From assembly GCA_944548615.1 (NCBI GenBank), contig OX155950.1, positions 31,403,691 through 31,467,690 on the forward strand: 64,000 nt of DNA. The letters are read 5' to 3'. Under the pieces are notes generated by a model. It was given only the letters and a program-made list of their open reading frames with translations. It was not told the DNA's origin and ran no database searches. Source of the DNA: Micropterix aruncella (taxonomy: Eukaryota > Arthropoda > Insecta > Lepidoptera > Micropterigidae). Shown here piece by piece: positions 23,975 through 37,328 of the stretch (position 1 is its first letter; each line of letters opens with the position of its first letter). Made by a program: the position numbers and the translations under genes.

Positions 23975-24170
23975 ATTATGACATTGAATTCGATAACTTC
24001 GATTTATGAATTACCGCTAACTTCAGGCAGAGGCGGCGCAAGCGGCCTCGAATCTGTGATCAAACTGTAGGATTGGAAAATCCATCCAAATTTGGTATTA
24101 AGGGCGTGAGGATGTCAAAATATCCACCCTTATCCAAGCCCAATACAGGCAATACCCTTTGAAGTTTAGG
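23975..24170 (-). repeat. GC-rich foldback family, locus 5 (fragment)
   Basis: Only the body part is left: GAATTACCGCTAACTTCAGG, GCGCAAGCGGCCTCGAATC and AAATCCATCCAAAT match the minus arm of the family (compare 22580-22680). Confidence 0.65.
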
Positions 24171-24352
24171 GTGGGTGGCTGAATCGGCTATAAGAAAGGC
24201 AAAATCAGATGGTCATAACATTTTCCTTGTTTTTTTATTTATTTTGATTATGTATATATTATAGACAATGATAAATTACTGCGTTCACGTCCTTTGAAGA
24301 AAGTTACCGCATATACCAACTTACAGCCACGTGGAGATACTCAGCAGACAAA

Positions 24353-24478
24353 TGAACATAGGAAGACCGATGCACATGGAACATAGGAAGACCGATGCAC
24401 ATGGAACATAGGAAGACCGAAGCACATGGAACATAGGAAGACCGATTCACATGGAACATAGGAAGACTGATGCACATG
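24353..24478. repeat. 25 bp minisatellite, five units
   Basis: The unit GAACATAGGAAGACCGATGC plus ACATG is repeated five times with single-base changes. The opposite-strand frame at 24304-24615 that repeats a 'MFHVHRSS'-like peptide is produced by this array and is not a gene. Confidence 0.92.
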
Positions 24479-25085
24479 GAAGATTCTCTAAACCAGGGAT
24501 TAGGGGACACTGACAAAACGACAGAAACAGAAAGAATTGACACAAGACAATGCCAAAATGTGGAAAGCAGTGCAGGAAGTATATAAAATGGACTAAACGG
24601 ATACGGAAAATACAAGAAAAATCAAACAAAATGCAAGATAAAAAGGCTCAAAACATGCTAAATATTGCGTTTTATAACAGATGAACTAAAATCAGAATTG
24701 ATTAATGCCAGCGAGATAGCACAACACGTTAGAGCAGAATATAAAATTAACTGTTGTTACTTTTCCAGTATAAAACTACCAATCGATAATAAAGCGGTAT
24801 AATCGAATACCGGACGAAATGTTTTCAAACTAATCCAGATGGTTTTATGTTCGGCAGGTAGTTTTTTGGCAGGAAGAGGTACCATAGTTTAATTTACATT
24901 CTGCTCTAACGCACTGCTCTGTCTAGTGCGGACGAACTATTTATCGATATTAGCTCACGAAGAAACGCAACCGCGCCCATTATGTACGTAAGAAGTGAAA
25001 AAGATTGACACAATGGCGCGAGGTCGCTTGCGCCTATGCAAGTACAACTACTTGACTGACGAATACATTGCGTATATATGGATAC
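24479..25085. other. intergenic DNA
   Basis: No frame with recognisable homology. A few fragments (AAAATGTGGAAAGCAGTGCA near 24555) could be decayed retroelement coding DNA, but I cannot support this. Confidence 0.4.
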
Positions 25086-25620
25086 TTGGAGGTGTCACTT
25101 GAACCTGTCACCCCAGGAAGTTTTAACGGTATTGATTATTCTGTCTCCCGTGAAGTGAGCGTAGAAGACTTACTACCAGTTTTGGCCAGATTTCTTCGGC
25201 CTTCCGACTGGTTAGAGGTGCGAGGTCGCTTGCGCCCTTGCGTAGTGGTGTTTCGGTGTCTACCAAATCTATCGCAGACCACGGCATCTCTTGCCCGCCT
25301 ACCTTTTAAGGGTAGGGTGGCCGAATTGGTCGTTTCAAAAGCGGTTGCCCTAAGGTTAACAACCACCCCCGCTCTATAGGAAACAAAGACGTTTCCAGAC
25401 GCCCCCCGGTTATCATTCAGAATGCATAGACGATTGGCTGACGCCCCACGGTGCACAAACCGTCCAGGAGCACTCAAAGAACAATTTCCGTCCTACCCGG
25501 GTTCGCAATTTTACGTGGAGGCTACCGGATGGAAGCTGACCTGTGAGTTGAGCCGACCCTAACACATGGCTCATAATGGCCCAACTGCACTGGGCTCATT
25601 AGCTCCTCGTGTAGATGGAT
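25086..25620 (+). repeat. GC-rich foldback family, locus 6 (plus arm)
   Basis: It starts at a diverged TIR (GGAGGTGTCACTTGAACCTG, then CAGGAAGTTTTAACGG). It runs through body and tail to CTCATTAGCTCCTCG. The frame at 25068-25379 contains a LRPSDWLEVRGRLR segment also readable in other copies. Confidence 0.75.
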
Positions 25621-25667
25621 ACGCGGGCGGCCGTGAATCGCTTTTGGTGATTGGCCAACCACGTCAA

Positions 25668-25684
25668 GGGGGGGGGGGGGGGGG
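25668..25684 (+). repeat. (G)17 homopolymer
   Basis: A run of 17 G directly follows the foldback copy. A matching run of 17 C lies at 27676-27692 and a 13 G run at 61586-61598. Exact lengths are not trustworthy. Confidence 0.9.
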
Positions 25685-25699
25685 CGCCCCCCACGCCCC

Positions 25700-26041
25700 C
25701 CATATGTATCCGCCGCTGGTGTACATATTGGAAAAAACTACGGTACCTAATCACTAAACCGAATACGAGACGCTGTTTTCCCGTCGTCAGTTCTCCCGTC
25801 GTCGAAAGACAAAAACTTTTAAATAAAAAATATGAGCTATTTCATGCAATAACCGCGTATGGTTTAGTTAAAAGGGACAACTAAGGTATAAGGGCCAATC
25901 TTTTTGTTTTATCAGTCGCGTCGACGTCCGCGTCGCTGCGTCGTCGCGTCAATTGAGAAATCCTACCTATCTATAAAAATAGCAACAGATATACATATAG
26001 ATAAAATTAGCATTTGGCAATGTGTGCGTAAATGAAGATAT
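25700..26041. other. intergenic DNA with a CGTCG-rich patch
   Basis: Positions about 25917-25950 hold imperfect CGTCG/CGCGTC repeats. Nothing coding is seen. Confidence 0.4.
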
Positions 26042-26536
26042 TATAGTCGGCGGATTGCGATTGGATTTAATGAGAACAAAATTGAGAAACTGCAACGAAA
26101 TTTGATACATGTGCACAATAATACAATGAATGAAACAATAATATTCAAAATAGCAGAAACGATTTTAGTCTACCAGGGAAGATCTTGTAAGCCGCTATTT
26201 GTAGAATCAGAAATAATGGCTCTATTTTCTTCTTATATCTACCAAAATATTATGTACGCTCGTAGACACCTAACAGAAGCTCCCGGGAATAGTGATTTTC
26301 ATCATCACGATACGAGGAATAAATCCAATCTCCACATAAACCGACAGCGACTTAGCAAAGTGCGATACAGTTTTATTCACCAAAATTTGTCCTTCTATAA
26401 TAAGATTCCAGAGCAAATGAAAAGCCTTGGAGAGGACCAATTTAAAAAGATAATTATACATAATTTGGCAAGAAACCCAATTTATGGTATAAGGGAGTTT
26501 GAAAATTCTGAGTTTATTTTCCATGTTGATGATTAA
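26042..26536 (+). pseudogene. LINE F1 reverse transcriptase, C-terminal 164 residues
   Basis: The frame is open from at least 26042 to the TGA/TAA end at 26536. It reads NENKIEKLQRNLIHVH, then after about 70 residues HDTRNKSNLHINRQRLSK, SFIHQNLSFYNKIPEQMK and a short charged tail. The pattern 'H(N/D)TRxK...KxFNKLPxxxK' is the typical end of CR1/Jockey-type reverse transcriptases. The catalytic domain and the endonuclease are missing through 5' truncation. The frame itself is unbroken, so this insertion is fairly young. Confidence 0.85.
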
Positions 26537-26921
26537 TGAAATGCGTAAAGTTTTAAACACAATGGTATTATGATAGCTGACATTCTAATTTTCATATAAA
26601 TTATTATACACGTATTTATTTTTAAAAAAATACGAAGGCATATTGCTGGATTGACAATAAAATATTTTTCTTTTGATTATTCTACATAGAATTTGCATTT
26701 CAATTTTAATGTATTATTCTCCCTGACTTGACTTAAATCACATTACTATATTTTGATTATTTGTATGTAGGTAATATTGAATATAACATTACAGCCATGA
26801 CAACTATCATTATAATTATGTTTTTATTAATTAAATTTTAAGCATTTAATTTTGTGACGCATCCAAGTGTAGGAATGCCTATCTGCTGGAGTAGTTGATT
26901 GTATTATATTGTATTGTATAA
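26042..26921 (+). mobile_element. LINE family F1, 5'-truncated copy 1
   Basis: It contains a 3' reverse-transcriptase frame to 26536 and about 385 bases of 3' UTR, and ends in a TTGTA-type tail (TATTGTATTGTATAAGG). The UTR recurs at 30977-31120 and 31526-32013, with blocks such as GGTATTATGATAGCTGACAT and GTGTAGGAATGCCTATCT. Confidence 0.85.
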
Positions 26922-27544
26922 GGTGGATGCTTCAATTAATACTGCTTCATTTAATACTTTCGCCGCACTGCAACCGCACCGCATCGTGTGGACCGGCCCT
27001 TAGGACAGCTGTCTTGCCACATGTGAGCGAACACCTTACCACCCATCCAGTACCCCTTCGAAGCCACAGAATTTGATACGGAAATAGAAGTATGCATTGT
27101 TTACATGTTTTTTTCTAGGAAGGAGTTGATTATTTTGCTGGAGAGACTAAGATCTTTATAGAGATGTAAAAGAAATTTGGCTGGCAATCCACGAGCGAAA
27201 ACTTCCAACGCGTGAAGGTGAACAGTGAAACCGTTCCAGGTGACCGTATTTGCGAGATCATATTATTTATTCAATTTGTATTCGTGCTTTTTGGGATATT
27301 CGATTCCCATGGAACAGTTAATTCTACAGCTAAGGCTATCTTCCGAGATAGGAGAAAACAGTTATATATAGACGGAGGGCTGTGCATACAAGACCTTAAG
27401 AGAATTTATACTGCTTAGAGACAGAATCGACCTCCAGAATACAATCTGAGCTTTCTCGATTATAGAAAAAGATTTTGTACTGGAATATTTTTGCAATCTT
27501 TTTGTTTGTTGCAATATTTGCAATGTTTGTTACTTTGTTTAGGT
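26922..27544. other. intergenic DNA
   Basis: The block GACAGCTGTCTTGCCACATG at about 27004, with GCGAACACCTTACCACC after it, recurs inverted at about 34252-34297. It is therefore a dispersed repeat. The frame at 27212-27418 is not recognised. Confidence 0.45.
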
Positions 27545-28080
27545 CAAATCTTGCAAGCTGAATTAGAACCATTTCCTCTTATCCTATGATGTTAATGTTA
27601 AGTTTACGTAATGGTTCAGTTCCGACGACAATGCATTTTTATGGTAAGCATGACCTGATTATACACCCAAGATCGCCCCCCCCCCCCCCCCCGATGAGGA
27701 TACTCTTCCACAGTCAACAGCGCAGACACACAATTGTGTAAACGTTTTCAATTATGAAGGCACGTTCTAAATTTCGCCATGACATGGCTGCTGCACCCAG
27801 TGTTGACTCCCTACGAGGGAACTCCTCAACGGTCAACAACACAGAAACGAAATTTTGTATACGCATTCAATTAAAATAGCCCGTTCTAAGTTTCCCCGCG
27901 ATAAGGCTGCTGCGCCCAGGGTTGGATTTTTAACGAGGGACTCCTCAACGATCAACAGCACAAACACAAAATTCTGTATAGCATTCAATTATGATAGCCT
28001 GTTTTAAGTTCCACTATGACATGGCTGCTGCACTCAGGTTTGGCTCGGGACAGATCATTTTAATAAAAGCTTGTTTTTAA
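27545..28080 (-). repeat. repeat family G, copy 1, with 119 bp internal repeats
   Basis: Three internal units are marked by GTCAACAGCGCAGACAC (27713), GTCAACAACACAGAAAC (27831) and ATCAACAGCACAAACAC (27950), about 119 bases apart. Each unit has a CATGGCTGCTGCACCC-like block. The same element is found inverted at 43830-44345 with the same three-unit structure and the same terminus (TTTTAATAAAAGCTTG). Copy 1 also carries the (C)17 run. Confidence 0.85.
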
Positions 28081-28737
28081 AAATGGTTTTTGCTATTAAC
28101 TTATTTGCCTTTAGAGCCAACCCGCGTGAACTGTATTGGGAGTTTGGAGGGTACTGTCAGACCATGGTTATGTAGTAGTGTAGTTTTCGTAATTTGGATC
28201 ATAATTTGTTTATTATATTATAAAAAAAAGTAATATATTACATTAAAGTTGACAAATATGTATAGTACCTACATAGGTATACATATCTGTACATATACAT
28301 ATACATATCAGCATATACCTACTAGTACACATCACCAAGCTTGATTGCACTAAGCTTCCACGCATAATAATTACTAGGCATTATTATTTCGATATCATTC
28401 TTACTTAAAATTCGTGAAGACTAACCTAGATTTCTACACGCTTAAATTCAGCTCGTATTTCTCATTGGTGAATCGATTAGATGCTATTAGCGATAAATGT
28501 ACGCCATTTACCACTTTTACGAATTCTTGAACCACTTTTGTGACGATAGAAATTTTAGAACAAACGGCGAATAGCAATATAAGTTTAAGGTTTCTTTAAT
28601 TGTTTGTTGTTTGTGTGGCCATTTTGGTTTGGTTTATTGTATTGGTTTATATATTATATTTGTATAAATTGGCACGGATGGGAGCCGTGTAGACAGTAGC
28701 ATAAAAATAAATAGGCGCCCCTCAGAGGGACTTAAGA
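28081..28737. other. A+T-rich intergenic DNA
   Basis: Nothing recognisable. It contains imperfect ACATATACATATAC repeats near 28290. Confidence 0.5.
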
Positions 28738-29578
28738 GTTGTTAACTACTACGGCGAACCTGCCACTCCAGGAAGTTATAACGATGTCATGTCATTTTTG
28801 CTCCCACTGAGTGACCGCAGAGACCTAAGGACAGACACAGCCCACAGTCTAACTACGGCAACAAACCCGTAAAAGTCTAACGCCCTACCGCGAGGCATTG
28901 GGGAAGTGAACCCTGTGAGCCAACCTCACGCCCTTACTACCAGATTAGGACGGATCTCTCAATCCTCCAGTCTGGTCACGGATTCGTAGTCATTCATATT
29001 TAATTCATCTAGGATCCGTGGCGCTCTTTGCCCGTCAAGGTGACTCGTAATCGGGTAGCCATCAGATTCTTCTACGGATAGATGACGGCGGGTCAACAGC
29101 TCTTTAGGAAACATACATCTCCACACTCCCCCGGTTATTCACCGGAATGCGTAAGCGTGGCTCACGCAACCTGATACGCAAACCGCCCAGTTCCGCCCGA
29201 GGTGTTCCAAGCGCCTACGACTGCAGGTTACAGCTGCAGTCAACGTTTACAAAGGCCCTTCCTGGTTAAGTCCCTCTTCGAAGTGGCTACCGGATGGGAG
29301 CTGAACCTTGAATTGGACCGACCAAAGAAGGCCATCACCACCCAAGTTACACGGAACCACCAGGAACCCCTCAAAGAGAGACTACCACGGAAGGGTCGGA
29401 ATGAACTCTGATGAGGCTGTATCCTGCAGTTCATTAACAGTTGTTGTGCGTCGGGGACTCCTCGACAGGCCTTGGGCGGTTGTGCACTAGCCGGTTTGCC
29501 AGCCACGCTGTCGAATTGCCCGGAGAGTCTGGAAACGTAGGTACGTAAGAAGCAAGTACAGGTGGTTACCTATTGCCA
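28738..29578. repeat. GC-rich foldback family, locus 7
   Basis: A diverged TIR (GTTGTTAACTACTACGGCGA) opens a plus arm to about 29375, and a minus-oriented segment follows to 29578. This copy is among the most diverged. Its tail (CCATCACCACCCAAGTTACA) matches the inverse tail at locus 8 and the GGTGGTAATGGCC block at locus 4. Confidence 0.72.
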
Positions 29579-29887
29579 CTTATATACCTACTACGTTTAC
29601 AAATAACAAATATATATCTACAAAATTAAGTCGAAACATTTTAATCAATTGTTTGTATTGTCGCCATAAAAAACTGATAAAAGGAAATTTTACAGAAATA
29701 AAATACATTTTACTGTAACTTCTAAATTAGGGCGACATCAGTATTCTTTAAATACTTCATTGCTTCGTACGTGAACATCATAATACACAAATCTCTACGA
29801 TGTTTTTTATACAAACTGCTAAAGAAATATCTGCCATTTAACGTATAATAAAAGCATGCATTCACTGATTAGTATAGTGCCATCTCA
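29579..29887. other. A+T-rich intergenic DNA
   Basis: Nothing supported between the foldback copy and the Helitron. Confidence 0.5.
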
Positions 29888-30615
29888 TCTATACTAATAT
29901 TTTATAAAGAGGTTAAGTTTGTGAGGTTGTAGGAAGTGATATCTGAATCTACTGAACCGAATTTGAAAATTCTTACCTATAGAAAGCCACATTATTTGTG
30001 AGTGTCATAGGATATATATCAATGCGAAAAATGAAAAGACATTTTCGTGGTAGTCGGATTTGCAAAGTAAGTCGGAGAAAAAACGGTCGAACGAAAACGT
30101 TTCTAACTAACGCTGCCTTAACGATGAGAGATATATGATTAAGTTCTAGAGAAAAGTTGTAGAGCTTACAAAACAGTGCCTACAAAAAAGTCAGCGACAT
30201 CATATGTCTAACTTTTATATTTAAGTCACAAAAAGCAGTATTTTATATTAAAAAAATAATTTAAATCGTTAGGTCATGTTTATTAGTCAAATTATCAACA
30301 ATTATGAATTCTTATCAAAATAAGTTAATTTATCGTCTCAAGTCTTTAAAACAAAAGACTTTTCCCTTTTACTACATAAATAGTTAAAGAGATAAGACAC
30401 TCACAAATAAGACACTCACAAGAAGACACTCACAAATAACGGTAATATAGAAAAATTGGCATCTAAATACATACATACATATGCAGTAAAAATATAACCC
30501 TTCTGTTGGCAGTCAGGAAATTAATCATAGCACTCAGTACTAACCGAACCACACTCATAATTTCATTACAAGTAAAAAGTTTTACCGCCCAACGAAGTGG
30601 GCACGGGTTAGCTAG
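29888..30615 (+). mobile_element. complete non-autonomous Helitron, 728 bp
   Basis: The 5' end is TCTATACTAATATTTTATAA. The 3' end has the hairpin GCCCA-ACGAAG-TGGGC (30587-30602), ten bases before a terminal CTAG, and the element sits between A and T. There is no Rep/helicase coding. A close relative lies on the minus strand at 55460-56204 and a 3'-truncated one at 56253-57386. The internal CACTCACAA-based blocks near 30395-30435 are tandemly repeated (AGACACTCACAA three times). Confidence 0.9.
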
Positions 30616-30976
30616 TTATTTATATATACTTACCTGAAATCTTTATTGAATTTACAAACTATAATGAAGATTTATATATTTTTGGCAATATATTAGCATT
30701 CGCCTAAACCGTGTCCATCAAAACGCTAATAACCGCTATCGGAAACGAAAATGTAGCCTAATGTATCGCATTAAATACCCGTCAGTGGTGACAACGTTCC
30801 GATTCTTCAAGCGAGAATATTAAATCTATTTTAAGTCAAAAAACGCAAAAGTGTCTGAAATCATAATGAACGTGTTTTGCTTTCCGGTTTGATGTTACCT
30901 TTTTGATCATATTAAAATATTTTCCAGCTTGAGTTTGAAATAAATATTAGACGTAACGTTTAAGACGTTCGCTTCG
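30616..30976. other. intergenic DNA
   Basis: No repeat partner or coding frame recognised. Confidence 0.4.
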
Positions 30977-31120
30977 ATTATAAGGGAGTTTGAAAATTCC
31001 GAGTTTATTTTCCATGTTGATAATTTGCAAAATTTGTAACATTTTTATATAACGGTATTATGATAGCTGACATTCTAATTCTCATATAATTCAGTAAACA
31101 TCTATTTATGTTTAAATAAA
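30977..31120 (+). mobile_element. LINE F1 3' UTR fragment, copy 2
   Basis: It matches 26480-26620 (TATAAGGGAGTTTGAAAATT, TTTATTTTCCATGTTGAT and GGTATTATGATAGCTGACAT). It covers only the last few RT codons and the start of the UTR. Confidence 0.8.
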
Positions 31121-31188
31121 TTAATAGTTAAAAAAAAACAATAAAAACACGCTTTTGGGCTATGATACGATATTCACATACACACGGC

Positions 31189-31400
31189 TATGATACGATA
31201 TTCCATCATGGAATGCCAGTGCATATCTTCCGGCTTCATCATCAGACCTTGAAACCTAATCGTGGTCAAAGTTCATTCCAAGACTTTTCTAACAAGTCCA
31301 AACACAGCGATGATACGATGTTCCATCATGAAGTTCCAGTTCATATCTTCCGACTCCATCATCAGATCATTTCGACAGTACCATATTATTGTATTGTCAT
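31189..31400. repeat. two-unit tandem repeat, 119 bp period
   Basis: Blocks ATGATACGATATTCCATCAT (about 31190) and ATGATACGATGTTCCATCAT (about 31309), each followed by a CATATCTTCCG and CATCATCAGA segment, are 119 bases apart. The second unit continues into a TACCATATTATTGTATTGTC segment that I associate with a common lepidopteran dispersed repeat. Confidence 0.75.
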
Positions 31401-31525
31401 CAGAACTACATACAGCTGCCAATTTTCATGACGTCACGATCCTTGAAAGATGGTTAAATTACTTACCTTAGATTCCATTAAGGTACATAGTTAGTTACAT
31501 ACAGGTCGACCTAATGAAAGCATGT

Positions 31526-32013
31526 TAATAAGATTCCAGAGCAAATAAAAAGCCTTGGAGAGGACCAATTTAAAAAGATAATTATAAATAATTTGGTAAG
31601 AAACCCAATTTAGAGTATAAGGGAGTTTGAAAATTCCGAGTTTATTTTCCATGTTGATAATTAGCGAAATTTGTAAAATTTTAACATAACGGTATTATGA
31701 TAGCTGACTAATTCTCATATAATTTAGTATAGGTAGGTACATCTATTTATGTTAAAAAAATACGAAAGCATATTGCTGGATTGACAATAAAATTATTTTA
31801 CGTTGATTATTCTACATAGAATTTGCATTTCTATTTTATTATATTATTCTCTCTTACTTTTAATAACATTAGTATATTTTGATTATTTGTAAGTAGGTAA
31901 TATTGAATATAATATTACAGCCATGATAGTTCTGTTTTTAATAATTACATTTTAAGCATTTAATTTTGTGACGCATCCAAGTGTAGGAATGCCTATCTAC
32001 TGGAGTAGTTGAT
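31526..32013 (+). mobile_element. LINE F1 copy 3, split near its tail by LINE F3
   Basis: It carries the last codons and whole 3' UTR of family F1 (compare 26396-26900). It stops at GGAGTAGTTGATT, and the expected TTGTA-type tail reappears at about 32649-32675 (TATTGTATTGTATTG). Between them is a minus-strand F3 element. Confidence 0.85.
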
Positions 32014-32645
32014 TCAAATTCAAATTCAAAATTATTTATTGAGTTTAAATTATGAGTAGGTACATTCAATATACAAAAGTCTTAACCTAACTAGGCTGCC
32101 GACTTTTCCAAGGTAGACAATTTATTTTAATTATCCTAAGAAATCTATAATATTATATTTATATAAATAAACAAAATCATACCTAATGTAACAGAAATAT
32201 CTTAATTACCTAATAAAAATTCGTAAGAAAATGTCATGAAAATTGACAATATTATTTTATTTTAAAACATGATAAAAATTAATATATATTTATATATGTA
32301 TTAATAAGTATTAATATGTATTAATAGTATAAAAAATAAATTCACAAAAATTTAAATAAAATTGCATTTAGAAATTATCAATTTATATTACTACATATGT
32401 ATACTATTATGTTTTTGTTGTAAAGATTCAATTATTTAAGAAGGTATTCAATATCTGCATTTGTACAATTTAAGAGGCAGGCACTCAAACTATTTTTAAA
32501 TTTATATGAAATTTTAATGTCTTTAATGTTTGGTGGTAGACAATTATAAAATTTGGGGGCAAGATAAGAGAAACTGGATTGGCCAAAAGCGGATCTCCTG
32601 AGTGGTATTGCAAAATTTGTTTGTTTTGATCTTCTTGTTACACGA
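32014..32645 (-). mobile_element. LINE family F3, 5'-truncated copy 2
   Basis: On the minus strand it runs from an RT C-terminal segment through a UTR to an (AATTTG)n tail at 32014. It matches copy 1 at 10489 but keeps coding sequence. A short GATT lies on both sides, probably the target duplication. It also provides the empty site for the Helitron at 10789. Confidence 0.88.
32432..32644 (-). pseudogene. LINE F3 reverse transcriptase, last 70 codons
   Basis: The frame has no ATG because of 5' truncation, and ends in TAA at 32432. It reads RVTRRSKQTNFAIPLRRSAF, then GQSSFSYLAPKFYNCLPPNI and ends NADIEYLLK. The 'F-x-Y-x-xPxxxNxLPxxIK' pattern is the standard end of Jockey/CR1-type reverse transcriptases. 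No stop or frameshift is present in the remaining part. Confidence 0.85.
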
Positions 32646-32769
32646 GATTGCTGTATTGTATTGTATTGTATTGTAAACCTTAAGGCTTAAGGTATACTTC
32701 AAAATGTTCAATCATAATGTACTCGCGAGCTTATTCGCAGGCTGGGGCCTTTCTTCGTTTTTATGCAAG

Positions 32770-33592
32770 TGCCGATAGTGCTCCAGTCGCACAGTTCCGC
32801 CCGAGGTATTCCCCCGAATCCGCCATCGTCTGATTCCGACCGCCTCCGACTGCAGGATTACAGCCGTAGGGGAAACTCACAGCGGCCCTGACAGAGTAAG
32901 CCTTTCTTCGAGTAGGCTACCAGATAGGAGTTGAGCCGTGAGTTGGGCAGGCCAGATGACAGAAAGTTTGGCCTACACCACCCAAGCTACACGTAACCAT
33001 CTGGAACCCTATAATGGTAGGTACTAAATATATGTTGAGGACTCTGGTCTTAGGGCTAGTTTTCCCTAGGAATCGATCTTCTGGCGCTCCTGCATTCTGA
33101 CTAACAGTCGGGGGAGTCTGGAAGCAGTACTGTTGTACAGCACTGTTTACGTACTTGTACAGCAACCCCCTATAGAGCGGGGGTGGTTGCTGACCTTACG
33201 GCGACTGCTCTTGAAACGACCATTGGCTACCCGATCCCGGGTGAACACCCGGGCAAAGGACGCCGAGGTCCGCGATAGATTCGGTTTACACCGTTTCACC
33301 GCTTCGTAAAGGAGAGGACCGCGCAAGCGACCTCGAACTCGTAACCAGTCGAGAGACCGGAGTAATCTGGTCGTAATTGGGCGTGAGTGTAAGCCCGCTG
33401 GGTAAGATACCTGGTTATCTCGCGGTTAAGGCGAAGGCCTCTTACGGGCATGTGGCGTAGCTTAAGGGCGGTCTGTTTTGTCCAAGTCTTCTGCGTTCAC
33501 TTCACGGAGATTCACTTCACGGGACGACCAATCGTTAAAACTTCCTGAGGTGACGGATTCGCCCGTTGTAGTTGACAGCTCTATTTGGCACT
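32770..33592. repeat. GC-rich foldback family, locus 8
   Basis: A short plus-oriented tail (about 32790-33000) is followed by a minus arm that is close to consensus and ends in a full TIR (GTTCGCCCGTTGTAGTTGAC) at about 33575. A 30 base duplication around TACTGTTGTACAGCACTG lies at about 33127. The right boundary TCTATTTGGCAC resembles the TCTAGTTGG found beside other TIRs. Confidence 0.8.
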
Positions 33593-33899
33593 GCAATGGT
33601 TATCGTACTGTACATGTCTTTTTTTTACTTGCCGAATGTCTTTAAATACAAAATTAGGGAGCTCGCGGCCATGGATCAAGTCGTGGCAATTAGTTGAGTA
33701 TCAGCAATATACACATGAAGCTCATATCGACCGTGTTTTTTTTTTGTATTAATTTAAATACATGTAAATTGATATGAATATTAGTTAGACTTATGGTTTT
33801 TACATTTGATTAATTAATTATATAAATAAATTATTATGTAAATACTTTTTATTCAACGTTTGAAAAATCGGCATTTTCTGGCTTGGTTCTGTCAGCGTA
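33593..33899. other. A+T-rich intergenic DNA
   Basis: Nothing recognisable. Confidence 0.5.
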
Positions 33900-34230
33900 A
33901 AATTCATGTTATCTAAATCGCGGCCACGCCTCGCGCCGCACGCACACTCTTGCGCGCGTGCACGCACACACGCACGCGCGCTTCGCCCGCTTGCACGTGC
34001 AAAGTTTCGCTTTGACCCAAATTTCCGCGCGGCCATTGCATATTTATTGCACGTGTCGGGGCCGTGGCGCGGAGCCGAAAGGACGCAAGCGACGTGCGAA
34101 GCGTCGCGACGCCTTTGCCGCCTTGGCGGCTCAGCGCCGAACGGTCTTTCGGGAAATCACCTTGCTAAACGTGATGGGCCGGAATACGCGGACCGACGGA
34201 ATTTACGGCACTGAATTAATTCGTATTGAA
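33900..34230. other. CpG-rich island
   Basis: About 330 bases of GC-rich, CpG-dense DNA (ACGCACGCGCGCTTCGCCCG, GCGTCGCGACGCC) stand out in A+T-rich surroundings and have no copy elsewhere in the window. Two overlapping plus-strand frames (33906-34214 and 33958-34233) are arginine/alanine-rich and unrecognised. It could be a promoter or first exon region, or a fragment of a GC-rich repeat. Confidence 0.45.
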
Positions 34231-34959
34231 TGACTGCGTGGTGAGGTTATGATATGGGGGTAAGGTGAACGCTCACATTTAACAAGACAGCTGTCCTAGA
34301 GCTACCACAGACTGCCTTTAGTCCGCAGTCCACTGCTCACCCCCCAGAGGTGTAATAAAGGTATTATTATGGGCTCGACTCTGGTCGTTGAATTCGATCG
34401 CAGAGCTCCAAAGGTAGCTTGATATTAATAGGCCAGTCAGTAAGGACAAAAAGTCGGTTGTGTCACCCCAAGACTTTCCCAACAAGTAGCCAGGGACTTA
34501 TTTCATCTGAATATTTATTTCATTAATGAAGTCGACGGCTGTAATTCCTTGTTACGACGCAATGAAAATTTGAATTCCAAACGCGCGCCATCTCATTCAG
34601 TTCGAATTTCAAACGAGTCACGCATCGCAAGCGTCGCCGCTTTTAGGGCCTTACTATTTAATTAATATATGGCGGATTATAATATTAACTTTTGCCACGA
34701 CAAAATGATACCTGTATACCAAATTTTAGCTCAATCGGATGAAGCGTTTAGGCGCTATCGTGGAGGAATATACAATATCACAATTGTAAATGTAATACAA
34801 CTAAGTCTATACTAATACGTTTCTAAAACAATACATGATTTAATTTGATCGTTTCTTTCTTAGAAGTAAGTAACCAGTTCTTCCCTTTCTCTCCTCTTCC
34901 TCTCCCAATTTCCTCTCCTCGGGCATTATTAGTTTGAAATTTTTCCAGATGTCTGTATA
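34231..34959. other. intergenic DNA, mixed
   Basis: 34250-34305 is the inverted partner of the short repeat at about 27000. 34500-34680 has balanced composition and no repeat match. Nothing coding is seen. Confidence 0.4.
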
Positions 34960-35100
34960 TTATGCAGACGGTCTGTATATTATGTAATAATCTTTATTTT
35001 CACAAATCATTGCCATGTGGCAATAAGCTCGCCTTTTTGTATAACAATGAAGTGCAAATAAAGAGTTTATTATTATTATTTATTTATTATTATTTGGTAT
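34960..35100 (+). mobile_element. 5'-truncated LINE 3' end with (TTA)n tail
   Basis: GGCAATAAGCTCGCCTTTTT is followed by AATAAAGAGTTTATTATTATT (first 20 bases shared with the minus-strand copy at 7541). No coding sequence is left. Confidence 0.6.
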
Positions 35101-35258
35101 TGATTTGACAAATACACACGCACAGATAATAATAAATAATAAAAAAATAAGTTTCTGCAATTATTTATTTTTATTTATTTATATATTATTATGTAAGTAT
35201 ATATAAATTATATATTGAATATAGGTTGATACGTTTTGTATATATGTATGTGTGCGTG

Positions 35259-37328
<2,070 letters not shown>

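Noticed and set aside
24304..24615. 103-residue minus-strand frame with repeated HRSSY-type peptide
   Set aside because: The repetition comes from the 25 bp minisatellite, whose 25 base period does not keep one frame, and there is no domain.
33906..34233. Two overlapping Arg/Ala-rich frames as a gene
   Set aside because: Open frames are expected in such GC-rich DNA; no domain, and the two frames overlap.
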